Shown piece after piece: positions 46,092 to 55,367 of a DNA stretch of 64,000 nucleotides. Position 1 is the stretch's first letter; each line of letters starts with the position of its first letter. Source of the stretch: CAVPUA01 sp963828015 (GTDB lineage: Bacteria > Actinomycetota > Actinomycetes > Mycobacteriales > Jatrophihabitantaceae); assembly GCA_963828015.1 (NCBI GenBank), contig CAWHCD010000006.1:992001-1056000 (forward strand). The letters run 5' to 3'. The notes below the pieces were generated by a model. That model ran no database searches. It saw nothing but the letters and a program-made list of their open reading frames with translations, and had not been told where the DNA came from. The translations under genes were made by a program, and so were the position numbers.

Positions 46092-46820
46092 GTGGTGACG
46101 CAGCGGATCTTCCCGCCGCGTGGCACCGTGCCCCGATCTGGTGACGGCCCTGCTCGCCCGTCGCCGCTTGTGTACGCACTGGGTGGTCTCGTCCTGACGA
46201 TCGCCCTCGGCCTGCTGTTGCGCGACAACAGCGCCGGCAGCGAGATCGACCGCTGGTTTCAGCGGGTGACGAAGGACATCTCGGTCCAGCCGGGTCATCC
46301 GGGCTTCCACTACCGCAGCTACTGGGCCCTCACCCGCACGCAACAGTGGGGAGATCTACCAGGGATCCTGCTGGTCTGCTCCGCTGGGGCACTCGTCGTC
46401 GCCACCGCCACCGGGCGACTGCGCCGACGGTGGGCCAACATCGCCGTGCCGTTTCTGGCCCTGCTCGTATCAAGTCTCACGGCCGCGCTCCTCAAGCATG
46501 TGATCGATCGCCACATCGTCGGCAACCTCTCGGTGCAGACCTACCCCTCCGGGCACAGCGTCGGCACGGCGGCGATAGCCGGATCGGTCATCGCCCTGCT
46601 GGCCTGGCGTGACGGCACCGGCTGGTCGGGCTGGGACCTACGGCGCTGGCGCTGGACGGCGGACGGCGTATTCGTGCTCATCGCTCTCGTCGTCGGCCTG
46701 GCGATGGCGAGCCTGCGCGCGCACTTCCTCACCGACGTCATCGGTGGGTGGATCTGGGGAGCGTCGTGGGGCGTGCTGTTCGCCCTGACGCTCAGGACCC
46801 GAGGCAGGGCCGACCGCTGA
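46092..46820 (+). CDS. PAP2-family membrane phosphatase
   Basis: About 242 residues from GTG 46092 (GGGGGA 5 nt upstream; GTG 46095 and ATG 46056 are in frame). Five to six helices carry the acid-phosphatase motifs: 'LLKHVIDR', 'YPSGHS' and 'SLRAHFLTDVIGG'. PAP2 enzymes dephosphorylate undecaprenyl pyrophosphate or phosphatidic acid; in this position it is a good candidate for recycling the lipid carrier during polysaccharide synthesis. Confidence 0.9.
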   Translation: MVTQRIFPPRGTVPRSGDGPARPSPLVYALGGLVLTIALGLLLRDNSAGSEIDRWFQRVTKDISVQPGHPGFHYRSYWALTRTQQWGDLPGILLVCSAGALVVATATGRLRRRWANIAVPFLALLVSSLTAALLKHVIDRHIVGNLSVQTYPSGHSVGTAAIAGSVIALLAWRDGTGWSGWDLRRWRWTADGVFVLIALVVGLAMASLRAHFLTDVIGGWIWGASWGVLFALTLRTRGRADR

Positions 46821-48154
46821 CCGCCGCCACCCACCATCGGCGCCTGGCCGTTCCGGCCGGGCTGGTCGACTCTGGGCTGTCCTCGCTGTCCAGCTTCATC
46901 ATGGGCCTGGTGGCCGCCCGCGAACTCAGCCCGAGTTCGCTGGGAGCGTTCGCCCTGTGTTATTCGGCGTTCATGTTGGCCTGCACGCTCCCGGTCAGCC
47001 TGCTCTTCACGCCGGTCGAGGCCCGCATGCTCGTCCTCGATCACGAACACCGTCCGAGAATCCTCAAGCGCACGCTGCGCATAGGGCCGCTGGCCACGAC
47101 GCTGGCCGGCATGGCGATCTGTTGCGGCACGCTGCTCATTCCCTCCAGCGCCCCCTGGTCGGCGCGCGTCGCGTTCGCCCTCACCGCGAGCGCGCTGGTC
47201 GCGGTGTCACCCGTGCAGGATCACGTACGCCGGGTCATGCACGCATCCGGGCGCTCCTGGGACGCGGCCAAGATGTCGGGCGTCCTAGTCGTAACCACTG
47301 CCGTCCTCATCGACCTCGGGATCTCCTTCGACATCCCGACCGTCTGGATCCCGTTCACCGCGCTCGCTATCGGTAACGTGATCTCGCTGCTGTTCGCCGT
47401 CCTCGCGCTGGGCGTCCGTGGGGATCGCCAACCACACGGGCTGGACCTGTCCGTTCGCACGTTGACGCGCACGGGCCGCTGGCTGCTGGTCGGCACGGGA
47501 TGGGGTTTCCTGTGCGGCTTCGTCAGCGTCGCCGTCCTGACCGCCATCGCCGGAGCACCAGCCGCCGGCTACGCCGAGGCCGCTCGCGTGCTCAGCCAAC
47601 CGGTGACGGTCCTGGCCATCGGTCTGCTGTCGGTCTTCAATCCCGACATCATGGCCGCCGTCGGGCGCGGTGACGGTGGCCACGTGTGGAGACGCATCCT
47701 GCTGTTCTTCGGGCTGATCACCGTCGCGACGGTGGGGTGGCTGCTCGTCACCGCTGTGCACTGGCCCGGAAATCCGCTTCCTCATAACTTTCCGGCGGCC
47801 TATCACGAGACCGGGCTGCTGGCCCTGCTGACCGTCGAGCAGGCCCTGGGCTACGCGGCCCTCGTCTACGGCAGTGCGCTGCTCGCCGGTGGGCGCGAGC
47901 GCTACCAGGCGGGTATCAGCATCATCAGCGGCGCGATCGTGGTCATCACGGTCACCGCAACGGCCTTCACCGGCGCCTACGCCATCGGCTTGGGTGGTTT
48001 GGCCGGCGCCGTGGTCCTGCACGTCGGCGGCGTGCTCGGCCTGTGGCACCTGCTGGCGCCGAAGCGGGTGGTAAACGCGACCAGGTCCCTGGTCGGCCGT
48101 AAGCAGGTCTCGAAGACGGCTGACCGCGAGCGATCCACCCCCGGCGCCCGCTGA
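46766..48154 (+). CDS. Wzx-like polysaccharide flippase
   Basis: About 462 residues if GTG 46766 is the start (GGGGAG 4 nt upstream); GTG 46748 or a CTG at 46817 overlapping the PAP2 stop are other options. About twelve helices begin at 'LAVPAGLVDSGLSSLSSFIMGLVAA' with the MATE/PST-like 'ARELSPSSLGAFALCYSAFML'. Members flip lipid-linked repeat units across the membrane. The stop overlaps the next start (TGATG). Confidence 0.78.
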   Translation: MGRAVRPDAQDPRQGRPLTAATHHRRLAVPAGLVDSGLSSLSSFIMGLVAARELSPSSLGAFALCYSAFMLACTLPVSLLFTPVEARMLVLDHEHRPRILKRTLRIGPLATTLAGMAICCGTLLIPSSAPWSARVAFALTASALVAVSPVQDHVRRVMHASGRSWDAAKMSGVLVVTTAVLIDLGISFDIPTVWIPFTALAIGNVISLLFAVLALGVRGDRQPHGLDLSVRTLTRTGRWLLVGTGWGFLCGFVSVAVLTAIAGAPAAGYAEAARVLSQPVTVLAIGLLSVFNPDIMAAVGRGDGGHVWRRILLFFGLITVATVGWLLVTAVHWPGNPLPHNFPAAYHETGLLALLTVEQALGYAALVYGSALLAGGRERYQAGISIISGAIVVITVTATAFTGAYAIGLGGLAGAVVLHVGGVLGLWHLLAPKRVVNATRSLVGRKQVSKTADRERSTPGAR

Positions 48155-49314
48155 TGCAGTTCACCCACTTCATCCCCACCTACCCGCAGCCGGGTGGCGT
48201 CGGCGTGGTCATTCGCGGCCTGGTCGGTGCGGCGCACGACAGCGGGGCGCCGGTCGAGATCCTGTGCTACGAGAGCGGGACGTTCCGCGAGTTCCCATCG
48301 ACGCGTTCGGCCGGGCGCAAGGCGTTGATGACCATTCCTTTCGCCATGCCCTTCCCCGGCGACCCGATCAAGCCAGCCCTACTGCAGCTACCGCACAACA
48401 GCGCGGTGCTCACCCATGGCGTCATGACCCCGGGCTGCGCGCGGGTGCTGGCCATGCTGCGCCGACATCGACCCGACATCACCCGGGTGGCCTTTCCCCA
48501 CGATCCCTACGACACCGGCCTGTTCGGTTCGCGACCGAGGTCCAAGCAGGCGTACTGGCGCGTGATCGAGCGCGGCTACCTGCAGGGCGCCGATCTCGTC
48601 GTCTGCCTGGCCCCCTCCCACGTCGAGCTGTTGCGCGCACGAGGCATCACCACCCCGGTCGCAGAGATCGCGCTCGGCCTCGGCCCGGAGGAGCGCGGCG
48701 CCGCCGCCGCGCTCGGGGCCCCACTTCCCGGCGCGGGCCAGGAACGCCCAGTACGACTGCTCTTTCTCGGTCGCACCGACATCTACGAGAAGGGCCTGGA
48801 CCTGTTGTGCGCCGCGCTCGGCTCAGTCGCCCCCGAGACCGAGGTCCGCTTCGTCGGCCCGCCCTCGGGTGGGCAGGACGAGCTCGCCGCCCTGATCGCG
48901 GCACACGGCCTGATCAACGCGCGCCAACTAGGTTTCGTCGACGACGTCTGGCATGAGATCGAATGGGCCGACGCGATCTGCATGCCCTCGCGTAAGGAAG
49001 GGTTCGGCCTGGCCGTGCTGCAGGCCATGGCCGCCGGACGGCCGGTGCTGCTCTCGCGTGCGGCCGGGCTGATGGAACATCGCGGCGGAGCCGGCGGCGT
49101 GATCGCGGTCGACCCGACAGCCGAGTCGGTCACCGCCGGCCTGCGGACCTTGATCTCTACCCTGGGCATTGACGGGGGCCCGAGCACCCAGGCGTGGCAG
49201 GACCGCACCGCGGTCGCGCAACAGTTCACCTGGGCCAGCACGCTGCAACAGCTACAGGGCGCTATACATGGTCTGCGGCGCGGAAACGCACTCAAGGGGG
49301 ACGTATCAACGTGA
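48154..49314 (+). CDS. GT4-family glycosyltransferase
   Basis: 386 residues, GT-B fold. 'FIPTYPQPGGVGVVIRGLV' at the N-terminus, 'LLFLGRTDIYEKGLDLLCAAL' and the donor-binding 'MPSRKEGFGLAVLQAMAAGRPVLLS' (Ex7E-type) at the C-terminal half. It adds a sugar from an NDP donor with retention. Overlaps its neighbours on both sides (TGATG and GTGA), so it is tightly coupled with the flippase and polymerase-like genes. Confidence 0.92.
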   Translation: MQFTHFIPTYPQPGGVGVVIRGLVGAAHDSGAPVEILCYESGTFREFPSTRSAGRKALMTIPFAMPFPGDPIKPALLQLPHNSAVLTHGVMTPGCARVLAMLRRHRPDITRVAFPHDPYDTGLFGSRPRSKQAYWRVIERGYLQGADLVVCLAPSHVELLRARGITTPVAEIALGLGPEERGAAAALGAPLPGAGQERPVRLLFLGRTDIYEKGLDLLCAALGSVAPETEVRFVGPPSGGQDELAALIAAHGLINARQLGFVDDVWHEIEWADAICMPSRKEGFGLAVLQAMAAGRPVLLSRAAGLMEHRGGAGGVIAVDPTAESVTAGLRTLISTLGIDGGPSTQAWQDRTAVAQQFTWASTLQQLQGAIHGLRRGNALKGDVST

Positions 49315-50744
49315 GCAGCTTGAGCACAGAGAACACCTGGCGCCCGCGGGCAATCAAGTTCGACCCGGAATCGCTGAAGCGCCACAGCGACCCGGGGGGA
49401 CCGAACGCGACCGCCCGTCGAGCGGTGCTCGTCGCGATCATCGTCTGCACCGGATACCTGACCTTCGGACGGCCATTCGCCTACATCGGCATTCCGCAGG
49501 CCAACCTCTTCCTCGCTGAGATCCTGCTCGTCGCCTCCTTCATCTGGCGCCAGACCAGGGCCATCTGGGCCGAGTTCGGGCTCTGGCTGACCCGCCCCGG
49601 CCGCGCCCATCTACTCGCCTGGGCGCTGGTGCTGAATCTGGCCTACGGCCTGTTCGAGATCATTCGCGGGTTGCTCTTGGGCAATAGCCTGCTCGACGCG
49701 CTGAAGATGCTCACCCTCAACTACGACCCGTTCTTCCTCATTCTCGGCGTCTGGTTGGCCCGCACCTCACCCAGCGTGCTGAACAAGGTGATGCTGGCCG
49801 TCTGCTGGACCAACGCGACCTACGGCGTCGTCCAGGTCTTCGGGTTGAGCCACTTGAACACGACCTTCCCCGGCCAGCCCGGCGTGGTCCTGTTCGACCT
49901 TGCCCCCTCGGCCGCCCTGTCGATCCTGTGGCTGGCGGCCAATCCGGGCCGGACCCGCTTCACCTGGGTCCTGCTGCCGCTGAACGGCATCGTCTTGCTG
50001 GGCCACCAGGTTCGGGCCGAATGGTTCGCCCTGATCGCCGGCTTGGTGGTGTTGCTTGTCGTGCGCCGCCAGCTTCGCCAGCTGGTGACGGCGCTGGTCG
50101 GTGTCGTCGGATTGCTACTGGTGCTGTCGCTGTCCGGTCTGACTCTGCCGAGCTCGGCCAGCCGGGGCGGAAACATCTCGGTTTCGAGCATCGTCGGCCG
50201 GGCCATTTCCCCGTTCGCGCCCGATGAGGCCGCGAAGCTGGCCGGCGCCGATACCGCCAGCGCCACCGCCGGAACCGCACAGTGGCGCAGCCGTTGGTGG
50301 CATGCCATCGCCCACTCCGCGCAGAGCGATCCGACGCTGGGCCTGCTCGGGCACGGCTACGGCTTCCAGCTCTCGAGCCTGACCACTGGTGTGACCTCCG
50401 ATATCCGAACGCCCCACGACATCTACTACTACCTGCTGGGGTACGGCGGATACCTCGGTGTCGCGGTCTTTGCCCTGCTGCTCCTGGCCCTGCTGCAACT
50501 GGTGTGGCGAAGTTATCGGATCACCGGTGACATCTTCGGGCTGCTCTTCCTGACCACCTGCTTCGTGATCGGGTTGACCACGCCCTGGTTCGAGACACCG
50601 GTCGGCGCCACGCCGACCTTCCTGGTTCTCGGCATGGCCATCGCGCCGGCCATCACCCGCTACCGCACGGCGGGAACGTACAACCCCTACCGCGCCGGCA
50701 TTGCCGGCACCGGTCGATCGGTCCGCCCACGCGGCGGAGCCTGA
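49311..50744 (+). CDS. Wzy/O-antigen ligase-like membrane protein
   Basis: About 477 residues from GTG 49311 (GGGGGA 9 nt upstream, GTGA overlap with the previous stop). About ten to twelve helices with a long external loop (about 280-350) before 'LLGHGYGFQLSSL' and 'TPHDIYYYLLGYGGYLGVAVFALLL', the Wzy_C/ligase pattern with the key His. It should polymerise or ligate lipid-linked repeat units outside the membrane. Confidence 0.82.
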   Translation: MSSLSTENTWRPRAIKFDPESLKRHSDPGGPNATARRAVLVAIIVCTGYLTFGRPFAYIGIPQANLFLAEILLVASFIWRQTRAIWAEFGLWLTRPGRAHLLAWALVLNLAYGLFEIIRGLLLGNSLLDALKMLTLNYDPFFLILGVWLARTSPSVLNKVMLAVCWTNATYGVVQVFGLSHLNTTFPGQPGVVLFDLAPSAALSILWLAANPGRTRFTWVLLPLNGIVLLGHQVRAEWFALIAGLVVLLVVRRQLRQLVTALVGVVGLLLVLSLSGLTLPSSASRGGNISVSSIVGRAISPFAPDEAAKLAGADTASATAGTAQWRSRWWHAIAHSAQSDPTLGLLGHGYGFQLSSLTTGVTSDIRTPHDIYYYLLGYGGYLGVAVFALLLLALLQLVWRSYRITGDIFGLLFLTTCFVIGLTTPWFETPVGATPTFLVLGMAIAPAITRYRTAGTYNPYRAGIAGTGRSVRPRGGA

Positions 50745-50746
50745 GC

Positions 50747-51911
50747 ATGCGCGTACTGGTCGTACACAACAGCTATCGCAGTGACAGCCCGTCGGGTGAG
50801 GAACGCGTGGTGGCCGACGACCTCGCACTCCTCGCCGACGCCGGGGTCGAGATCAGCACCTACTCGCGCCAGTCCGATGAGATCGCGCAGATGACCCTCG
50901 GGCAGCGGCTGACCTTGATCACCCAGCCGGTGCATTCGGCCCGGGCGGTCGCCGACGTGCGCGCCATCATCGCCCGCGATCACCCCGACCTGCTGCACCT
51001 GCACAATCCCTACCCACTGATCAGTCCGTCGGTGGTCTCCGCGGCCACCGACCTCGGCGTGCCGGTGGTACAGACCGTCCACAACTACCGGCATGTCTGC
51101 GTCGCCGGAAGCTACTTCCGCGATCACCAGATCTGCACCGACTGCGTCGGCAAACGGATCGCCTGGCCGGCCGTCGTTCACGGCTGCTACCGCGGCTCTC
51201 GCCCTCAGTCGGCGGTGATGGCGACGACCCTGGCGGTGCATCCCAAGACCTGGCGGCGGGTGGCCCGCTTCCTGCCGGTCACCGGCTTCATGGCCGATCA
51301 CCTGATCCGCATGGGGATTCCGGCCGATCACGTGACGGTGAAACCCAACTCGGCCGCCGATCCCGGCCCACCGGCGCCACCGGGTCGATCGTTGCTCTAC
51401 GTCGGGCGACTGGCCGAGGAGAAGGGGGTTCGCGAGCTTCTCGCCGCCTGGCGACAGGGCCGGCACCCCGCGTTCGATCGCCTCACGATCGCCGGTGACG
51501 GACCGCTGCGGGCCGAGGTCGAGGCGGCCGCAGGCGAAGCTGACGTGACGTATCTCGGCGTGGTCGAGCCCCAGCGTCGTGGCCGAGCGGATGGCCGAAG
51601 CCGGCGCGGTCGTCGTGCCCTCACTGTGGTTCGAGGGCTTTCCCGTCACGATCGTCGAGGCGTTCTCCCACGGCCGTCCGGTGCTGGCCACCGACATCGG
51701 CTCGTTGAGTTCGATCGTCGATGACGGCGTCGGCTGGAAGTTCCCGGTGGGTGGACTGGCCGACGCGCTGGCCGCCATCGAGCCGGGCGCGCCGGCCGAG
51801 CGTGGGGCAAACGCGCGCCGGCGCTACGAGGACAACTTCTCCCCGCCCGCGGTGACCTCAGCCTTGCTCGACATCTACGCCGACGTCCTGAGCCACCGCC
51901 CGGCGGCGTAG
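50747..51911 (+). pseudogene. GT4 glycosyltransferase with a frameshift
   Basis: ATG 50747 follows the Wzy-like stop by 2 bp. The first frame gives a normal GT4 N-domain ('VVHNSYRSDSPSGEERVV', 'HLHNPYPLISPSVV', 'TVHNYRHVC') and the start of the C-domain ('LLYVGRLAEEKGVREL') to 'VTYLGVVEPQR' at about 51575. The conserved rest, 'AEAGAVVVPSLWFEGFPVTIVEAFSHGRPVLATD', continues in the next frame to 51911. One base is missing near 51574-51577. Joined, the protein would have about 388 residues. The unaltered remainder suggests a very recent lesion or a sequence error. Confidence 0.82.
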
Positions 51912-54164
51912 CCGGACGCCGGAAACCAACGCACGCCGCAGCGGGCTCGTCGGGTTGTAACGCAGATCTACCGCCGCGGAGAAGACCCGCCGCGGTAGCC
52001 GATTGCTCGCGCGCCACAACAGCCGATCGGCCAGCATGTCCTCGCCGAACTTGGGGTTGCTGGTGACCCGGGCGAGCAACACGTCCAACTCGCCGGTCCG
52101 CTCCAGACGGGCCTTGGCGTAGATGAGCTTGCTCAGGAACAGGTCCTCATCGAGTGGGCGCAGCGCGCCTTCGTGGCCGGTACGCGCCAACAGTTCGAGC
52201 TGGCCGGCGCGGGCGAGAGTTCGCGCGCTGATGAACTTCTCCAAACCGGCCGCATCGCTGAGGTAGTTCCACGTCGAGTTGCCACCGTGCCAGCGATAGG
52301 TGGCCAGCGGTCGCTCGATCGCACCCAGGCGGGTCAGCAACGGGGCGAGCATCTGCAGGTAGACGTCGACGTAGCGTGTCGCGGCCGGCACCGGGAAGAT
52401 CTGTTCTGCGACCTCGCGCCGCAGGGCCAGCGCGGTCGTCTGCGGCAATCCCGACAACATCCCACCCACCGCGGCCACCTCGGGCGCCAGCCAGCCCTCG
52501 CGCAGCCGGCTGCGGCCGGGGATCACTCCCCCTTCGACGCCGTCACCGTCCACTGCGCGCAGTTGATGGGTGACCATTCCGACATCGGGCGTTCGGAACG
52601 CCTCGACGACCGCGGCCACCTTGTCGGGGAAGTACCAGTCATCGGCGTCGAGCAGGCAGATGACCTCACCCGAACAGGCCGCGAAGGCCGCGCTGATCGT
52701 TGCCGACTGGCCACCGTTGCTGGGCATCTGAAGGATCTTGACGCGGTCGTCGGACTTGGCGAGCTCGCTCAGCACCGACACCGAGTCATCGCTGGAGCAG
52801 TCGTCACCGATCACCACTTCGAGGTTCGAGTACGTCTGCTCGAGGATGCTTCGGACGGCCTTGGGCAGGAACCGGGCGTAGTTGTAGTTGGCCATCAGCA
52901 CCGACACCAGCGGAACGTCTGACAGCGGCCGTAACGACATCGGCTCGAGATCGGCCAGCGGGCCGATCTCGGGTGCGGCGATGCCGGCGACCTCGCGGTA
53001 CCAGCCGTCGAGCATCCTCGGCAGTCGCGCGGCGTCGAAGCGGGTCGACGGTCCGGTGGACGGGCCGAGGTCGGCCAGCGCTCGGGCCAATCCACCGGCG
53101 ACATCACCGACCGGGGACACTCGAACACCATCCCGGGGTCCGACCAAGTGGCTCGGCCCGGCCAGATCGAGGCAGACCACGGGGCAACCGATCGCCACGG
53201 CCTCGGCGACGATCCACCCGGCGCTGTCGTGCAGGGAAGGGAAGAGCAGCGCGTCGGCGCCGGCCAGTGCTTCGAGCACCTCGGGCCGGGGACGGGTGCC
53301 GAGGAACTCGACGCGATCAGCGATCCCCAACGCGGCGGCCTGAACCTGAAGCTCGTGCAGTTGCGGTCCGTCTCCGTAGACCGACAAGGTCCACCCGGCT
53401 GCCTCCGGGCGACTGAGGGCGTCCACGGCCAGCCAGATGCCCTTCCAGCCGAGCAGGCGGCCCGCGTACACGGCGGTACGGGGCGGTCCGTCCGGTTCGC
53501 GGCGGGCCGGCAGGAGCGAGCGGTCCAAGGCGACGTTGGGCTCGATCACCACCTCGCGGGCGCGCCGGAAGCGCCGCGCGACGTCGGGATTCTGGGCGAT
53601 CAGCAGGCTGGATCGAGCCGCGGCCCGATCGCCGAACACCCGTCGACCGGCCCCGGTGACCATCAGCCGGGCCAGCTCCGACGCCGCCCCCGTCGCGCCC
53701 ATGTCGCGCCAGAGTTGCCAGGTCGGCGCGGAGGCGCCGCCCACCGGACCCCACACGAGTGGCACATCCGGTAGGCGAGCGACGCCGATCGGTAGCCAGT
53801 CACCGGCCATCGTCACGTGATGGGCCACGTCGAACCCGACCTGCTCGTGGAGTCGGGAGGCCTCACCGGCGGCCAGCTGCTGCCAGCGGATGTAGCGGGC
53901 CCGGTTGCCACGTGCGGAGTCGGACGTCCAGGTGACCCAATCCGGAGTCTCAAGGAAGATCGGTCGCAACTGCGGCACGGGCCGCGCCGCCAGTTCAGCC
54001 TCGATCTCGGGCCGGCAACTGCGGTCGGTGAGCAGCCACACCTCGTGGCCGGATCGGGCCGCGGCCAGCGTCCAGGCCCAGCCCGCGCCGGGTTCGGACC
54101 CCTTGCCGGGCACGCAGGTGTAGGCCGAGACCAGCACGCGGAGCGGGCGGCCGGTGCGCGTCAT
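51858..54164 (-). CDS. Bifunctional GT4-GT2 glycosyltransferase
   Basis: About 768 residues from ATG 54164. Residues about 1-400 are a GT4 domain ('SAYTCVPGKGSEPGAGW', 'WGPVGGASAP', 'VYAGRLLGWKGIWLAVDAL', 'LLFPSLHDSAGWIVAEAVAIG'). Residues about 405-680 are a GT2 domain ('VSVLMANYNYARFLPKAVRSIL', 'VVIGDDCSSDDSV', 'CLLDADDWYFPDKV'). It may add two sugars in sequence. The 3' end overlaps the convergent frameshifted GT4 gene by 54 bp. A longer start at 54236 is possible but has a less GT-like N-terminus. Confidence 0.9.
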   Translation of the reverse strand: MTRTGRPLRVLVSAYTCVPGKGSEPGAGWAWTLAAARSGHEVWLLTDRSCRPEIEAELAARPVPQLRPIFLETPDWVTWTSDSARGNRARYIRWQQLAAGEASRLHEQVGFDVAHHVTMAGDWLPIGVARLPDVPLVWGPVGGASAPTWQLWRDMGATGAASELARLMVTGAGRRVFGDRAAARSSLLIAQNPDVARRFRRAREVVIEPNVALDRSLLPARREPDGPPRTAVYAGRLLGWKGIWLAVDALSRPEAAGWTLSVYGDGPQLHELQVQAAALGIADRVEFLGTRPRPEVLEALAGADALLFPSLHDSAGWIVAEAVAIGCPVVCLDLAGPSHLVGPRDGVRVSPVGDVAGGLARALADLGPSTGPSTRFDAARLPRMLDGWYREVAGIAAPEIGPLADLEPMSLRPLSDVPLVSVLMANYNYARFLPKAVRSILEQTYSNLEVVIGDDCSSDDSVSVLSELAKSDDRVKILQMPSNGGQSATISAAFAACSGEVICLLDADDWYFPDKVAAVVEAFRTPDVGMVTHQLRAVDGDGVEGGVIPGRSRLREGWLAPEVAAVGGMLSGLPQTTALALRREVAEQIFPVPAATRYVDVYLQMLAPLLTRLGAIERPLATYRWHGGNSTWNYLSDAAGLEKFISARTLARAGQLELLARTGHEGALRPLDEDLFLSKLIYAKARLERTGELDVLLARVTSNPKFGEDMLADRLLWRASNRLPRRVFSAAVDLRYNPTSPLRRALVSGVRLRRRAVAQDVGVDVEQG

Positions 54165-54501
54165 ATAGCCATCAAACCGTATCCGGGCGCAGATCGTGAG
54201 CGGGGTCGACCGAGACAAAGAGCACTGTTTGCACACAGTGTCCGAGTCACGTAGTAATAGGTATCTTCTGTTTATTTAATGGATTACGAGCGAAAAATGG
54301 AGCGGCTTCACTTGCTGTTAGAAATAATGTCGAAACCTGTTTCATTGGAACCGGCTGGTAGTCCATACTGGCGTTACACGTCAGTAAAACTTCCCCCGTA
54401 GGCTGTTCCCAGTTCGACGAAATCGAATGCGCGAGCTTCATTTCAATCCAACTGGACCCTTAAGTAAATAAGCACTATTCCAATCATGGCCGCGGGGGAT
54501 C
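54165..54501. other. AT-rich divergent intergenic region
   Basis: 337 bp between GT4-GT2 and WecG genes with no credible frame; noticeably AT-rich (for example 54255-54280 and 54460-54480). A CACTGT/ACAGTG dyad with a 6-nt spacer (54223-54240) is the only clear symmetry. Promoters for both directions are expected here. Confidence 0.5.
54223..54240. promoter_or_regulatory. Dyad CACTGT/ACAGTG
   Basis: Perfect 6-bp arms (54223-54228 and 54235-54240) 60 bp upstream of the GT4-GT2 start. The half-site ACTGT/ACAGT is shared with the palindrome at 44693-44706 but the spacing differs by 2 bp, so a common regulator is only a suggestion. Confidence 0.3.
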
Positions 54502-55326
54502 ATGAACACAGGAACGCTGGCTCCAGTAGAGCCGCCTCAGGCTGAGCCTGAACGCGCACCGACGCCGATCCGGCGAGTCGAAGTCCTTGGCGTGCACATC
54601 AGCGCCGTCGATCTGCCGCGTGCGGTCGACGAGATCGGTTCCTGGGTCGAGAGTGGCCAGAAGAGTTACGTGTGCGTCTCTGGGGCGCACGGCGTGCTCG
54701 AGTCGTCCACAGACGCTGACCTGCAACGGATCCACAACGAGTCCGGCCTGACCGTTCCCGATGGCATGCCCATGGTTTGGGCCGGTCGTTCGGTCGGGTT
54801 CACCGAGATCGGGCACGTTCGCGGGGCGGACCTGACCCTGGCCGTGCTCGCGCGCGCCGAGCAGATGGGGTGGAGTTCCTTCTTCTACGGTGGCCAGGAG
54901 GGCGTTCCGGAACTGCTCGTGGAACGCCTTCGCGAGCAGTTCCCGAACCTGATCGTCGCCGGCACCTACTCCCCGCCGTTTCGTGCTCTGAGCCCGGAAG
55001 AGGACGACGCGATCGTCGCGCGTATCAACGAGTCCGGTGCCGACCTCATCTGGGTCGGGCTATCGACGCCCAAGCAGGAACGCTGGATGGCCGCTCATCG
55101 GGATCGACTCGAGGCGGCCGCATTGTTGGGGGTGGGGGCCGCGTTCGACTACCACGCCGGGCGTATGCGCCAGGCGCCGGTCTTCCTTCAGAACAACGGC
55201 CTCGAATGGGCCTATCGCCTGGTTTGTGAGCCTCGGCGACTCTGGCGGCGGTATCTGTTGGGTCATTCACGCTTCGCGTGGCGGATGTTCCGAACGCGGC
55301 CAACGGCCGTGGCTCAGTCGGGCTGA
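54502..55326 (+). CDS. WecG/TagA/CpsF-family glycosyltransferase
   Basis: 274 residues. 'VEVLGVHISAVDLPRAVDEI', 'CVSGAHGVLESSTDADLQRIHNESGLTVPDGMPMVW'-type block (about 53-90), 'FYGGQEGVPELLVERL' and 'LIWVGLSTPKQERWM' are the GT26 signatures. Members transfer ManNAc-type or related sugars to lipid-linked acceptors. GGGGGA lies 2 nt before ATG. It precedes the initiating transferase, which would supply its acceptor lipid. Confidence 0.93.
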   Translation: MNTGTLAPVEPPQAEPERAPTPIRRVEVLGVHISAVDLPRAVDEIGSWVESGQKSYVCVSGAHGVLESSTDADLQRIHNESGLTVPDGMPMVWAGRSVGFTEIGHVRGADLTLAVLARAEQMGWSSFFYGGQEGVPELLVERLREQFPNLIVAGTYSPPFRALSPEEDDAIVARINESGADLIWVGLSTPKQERWMAAHRDRLEAAALLGVGAAFDYHAGRMRQAPVFLQNNGLEWAYRLVCEPRRLWRRYLLGHSRFAWRMFRTRPTAVAQSG

Positions 55327-55367
55327 GTAGCCATACACGGTTAGCAGCAGTGAAATCGGGGGATTTC

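Noticed and set aside
54247..54441. 64-codon minus-strand frame in the AT-rich gap
   Set aside because: No ribosome site, composition unlike the genome's proteins, and located in a promoter region.
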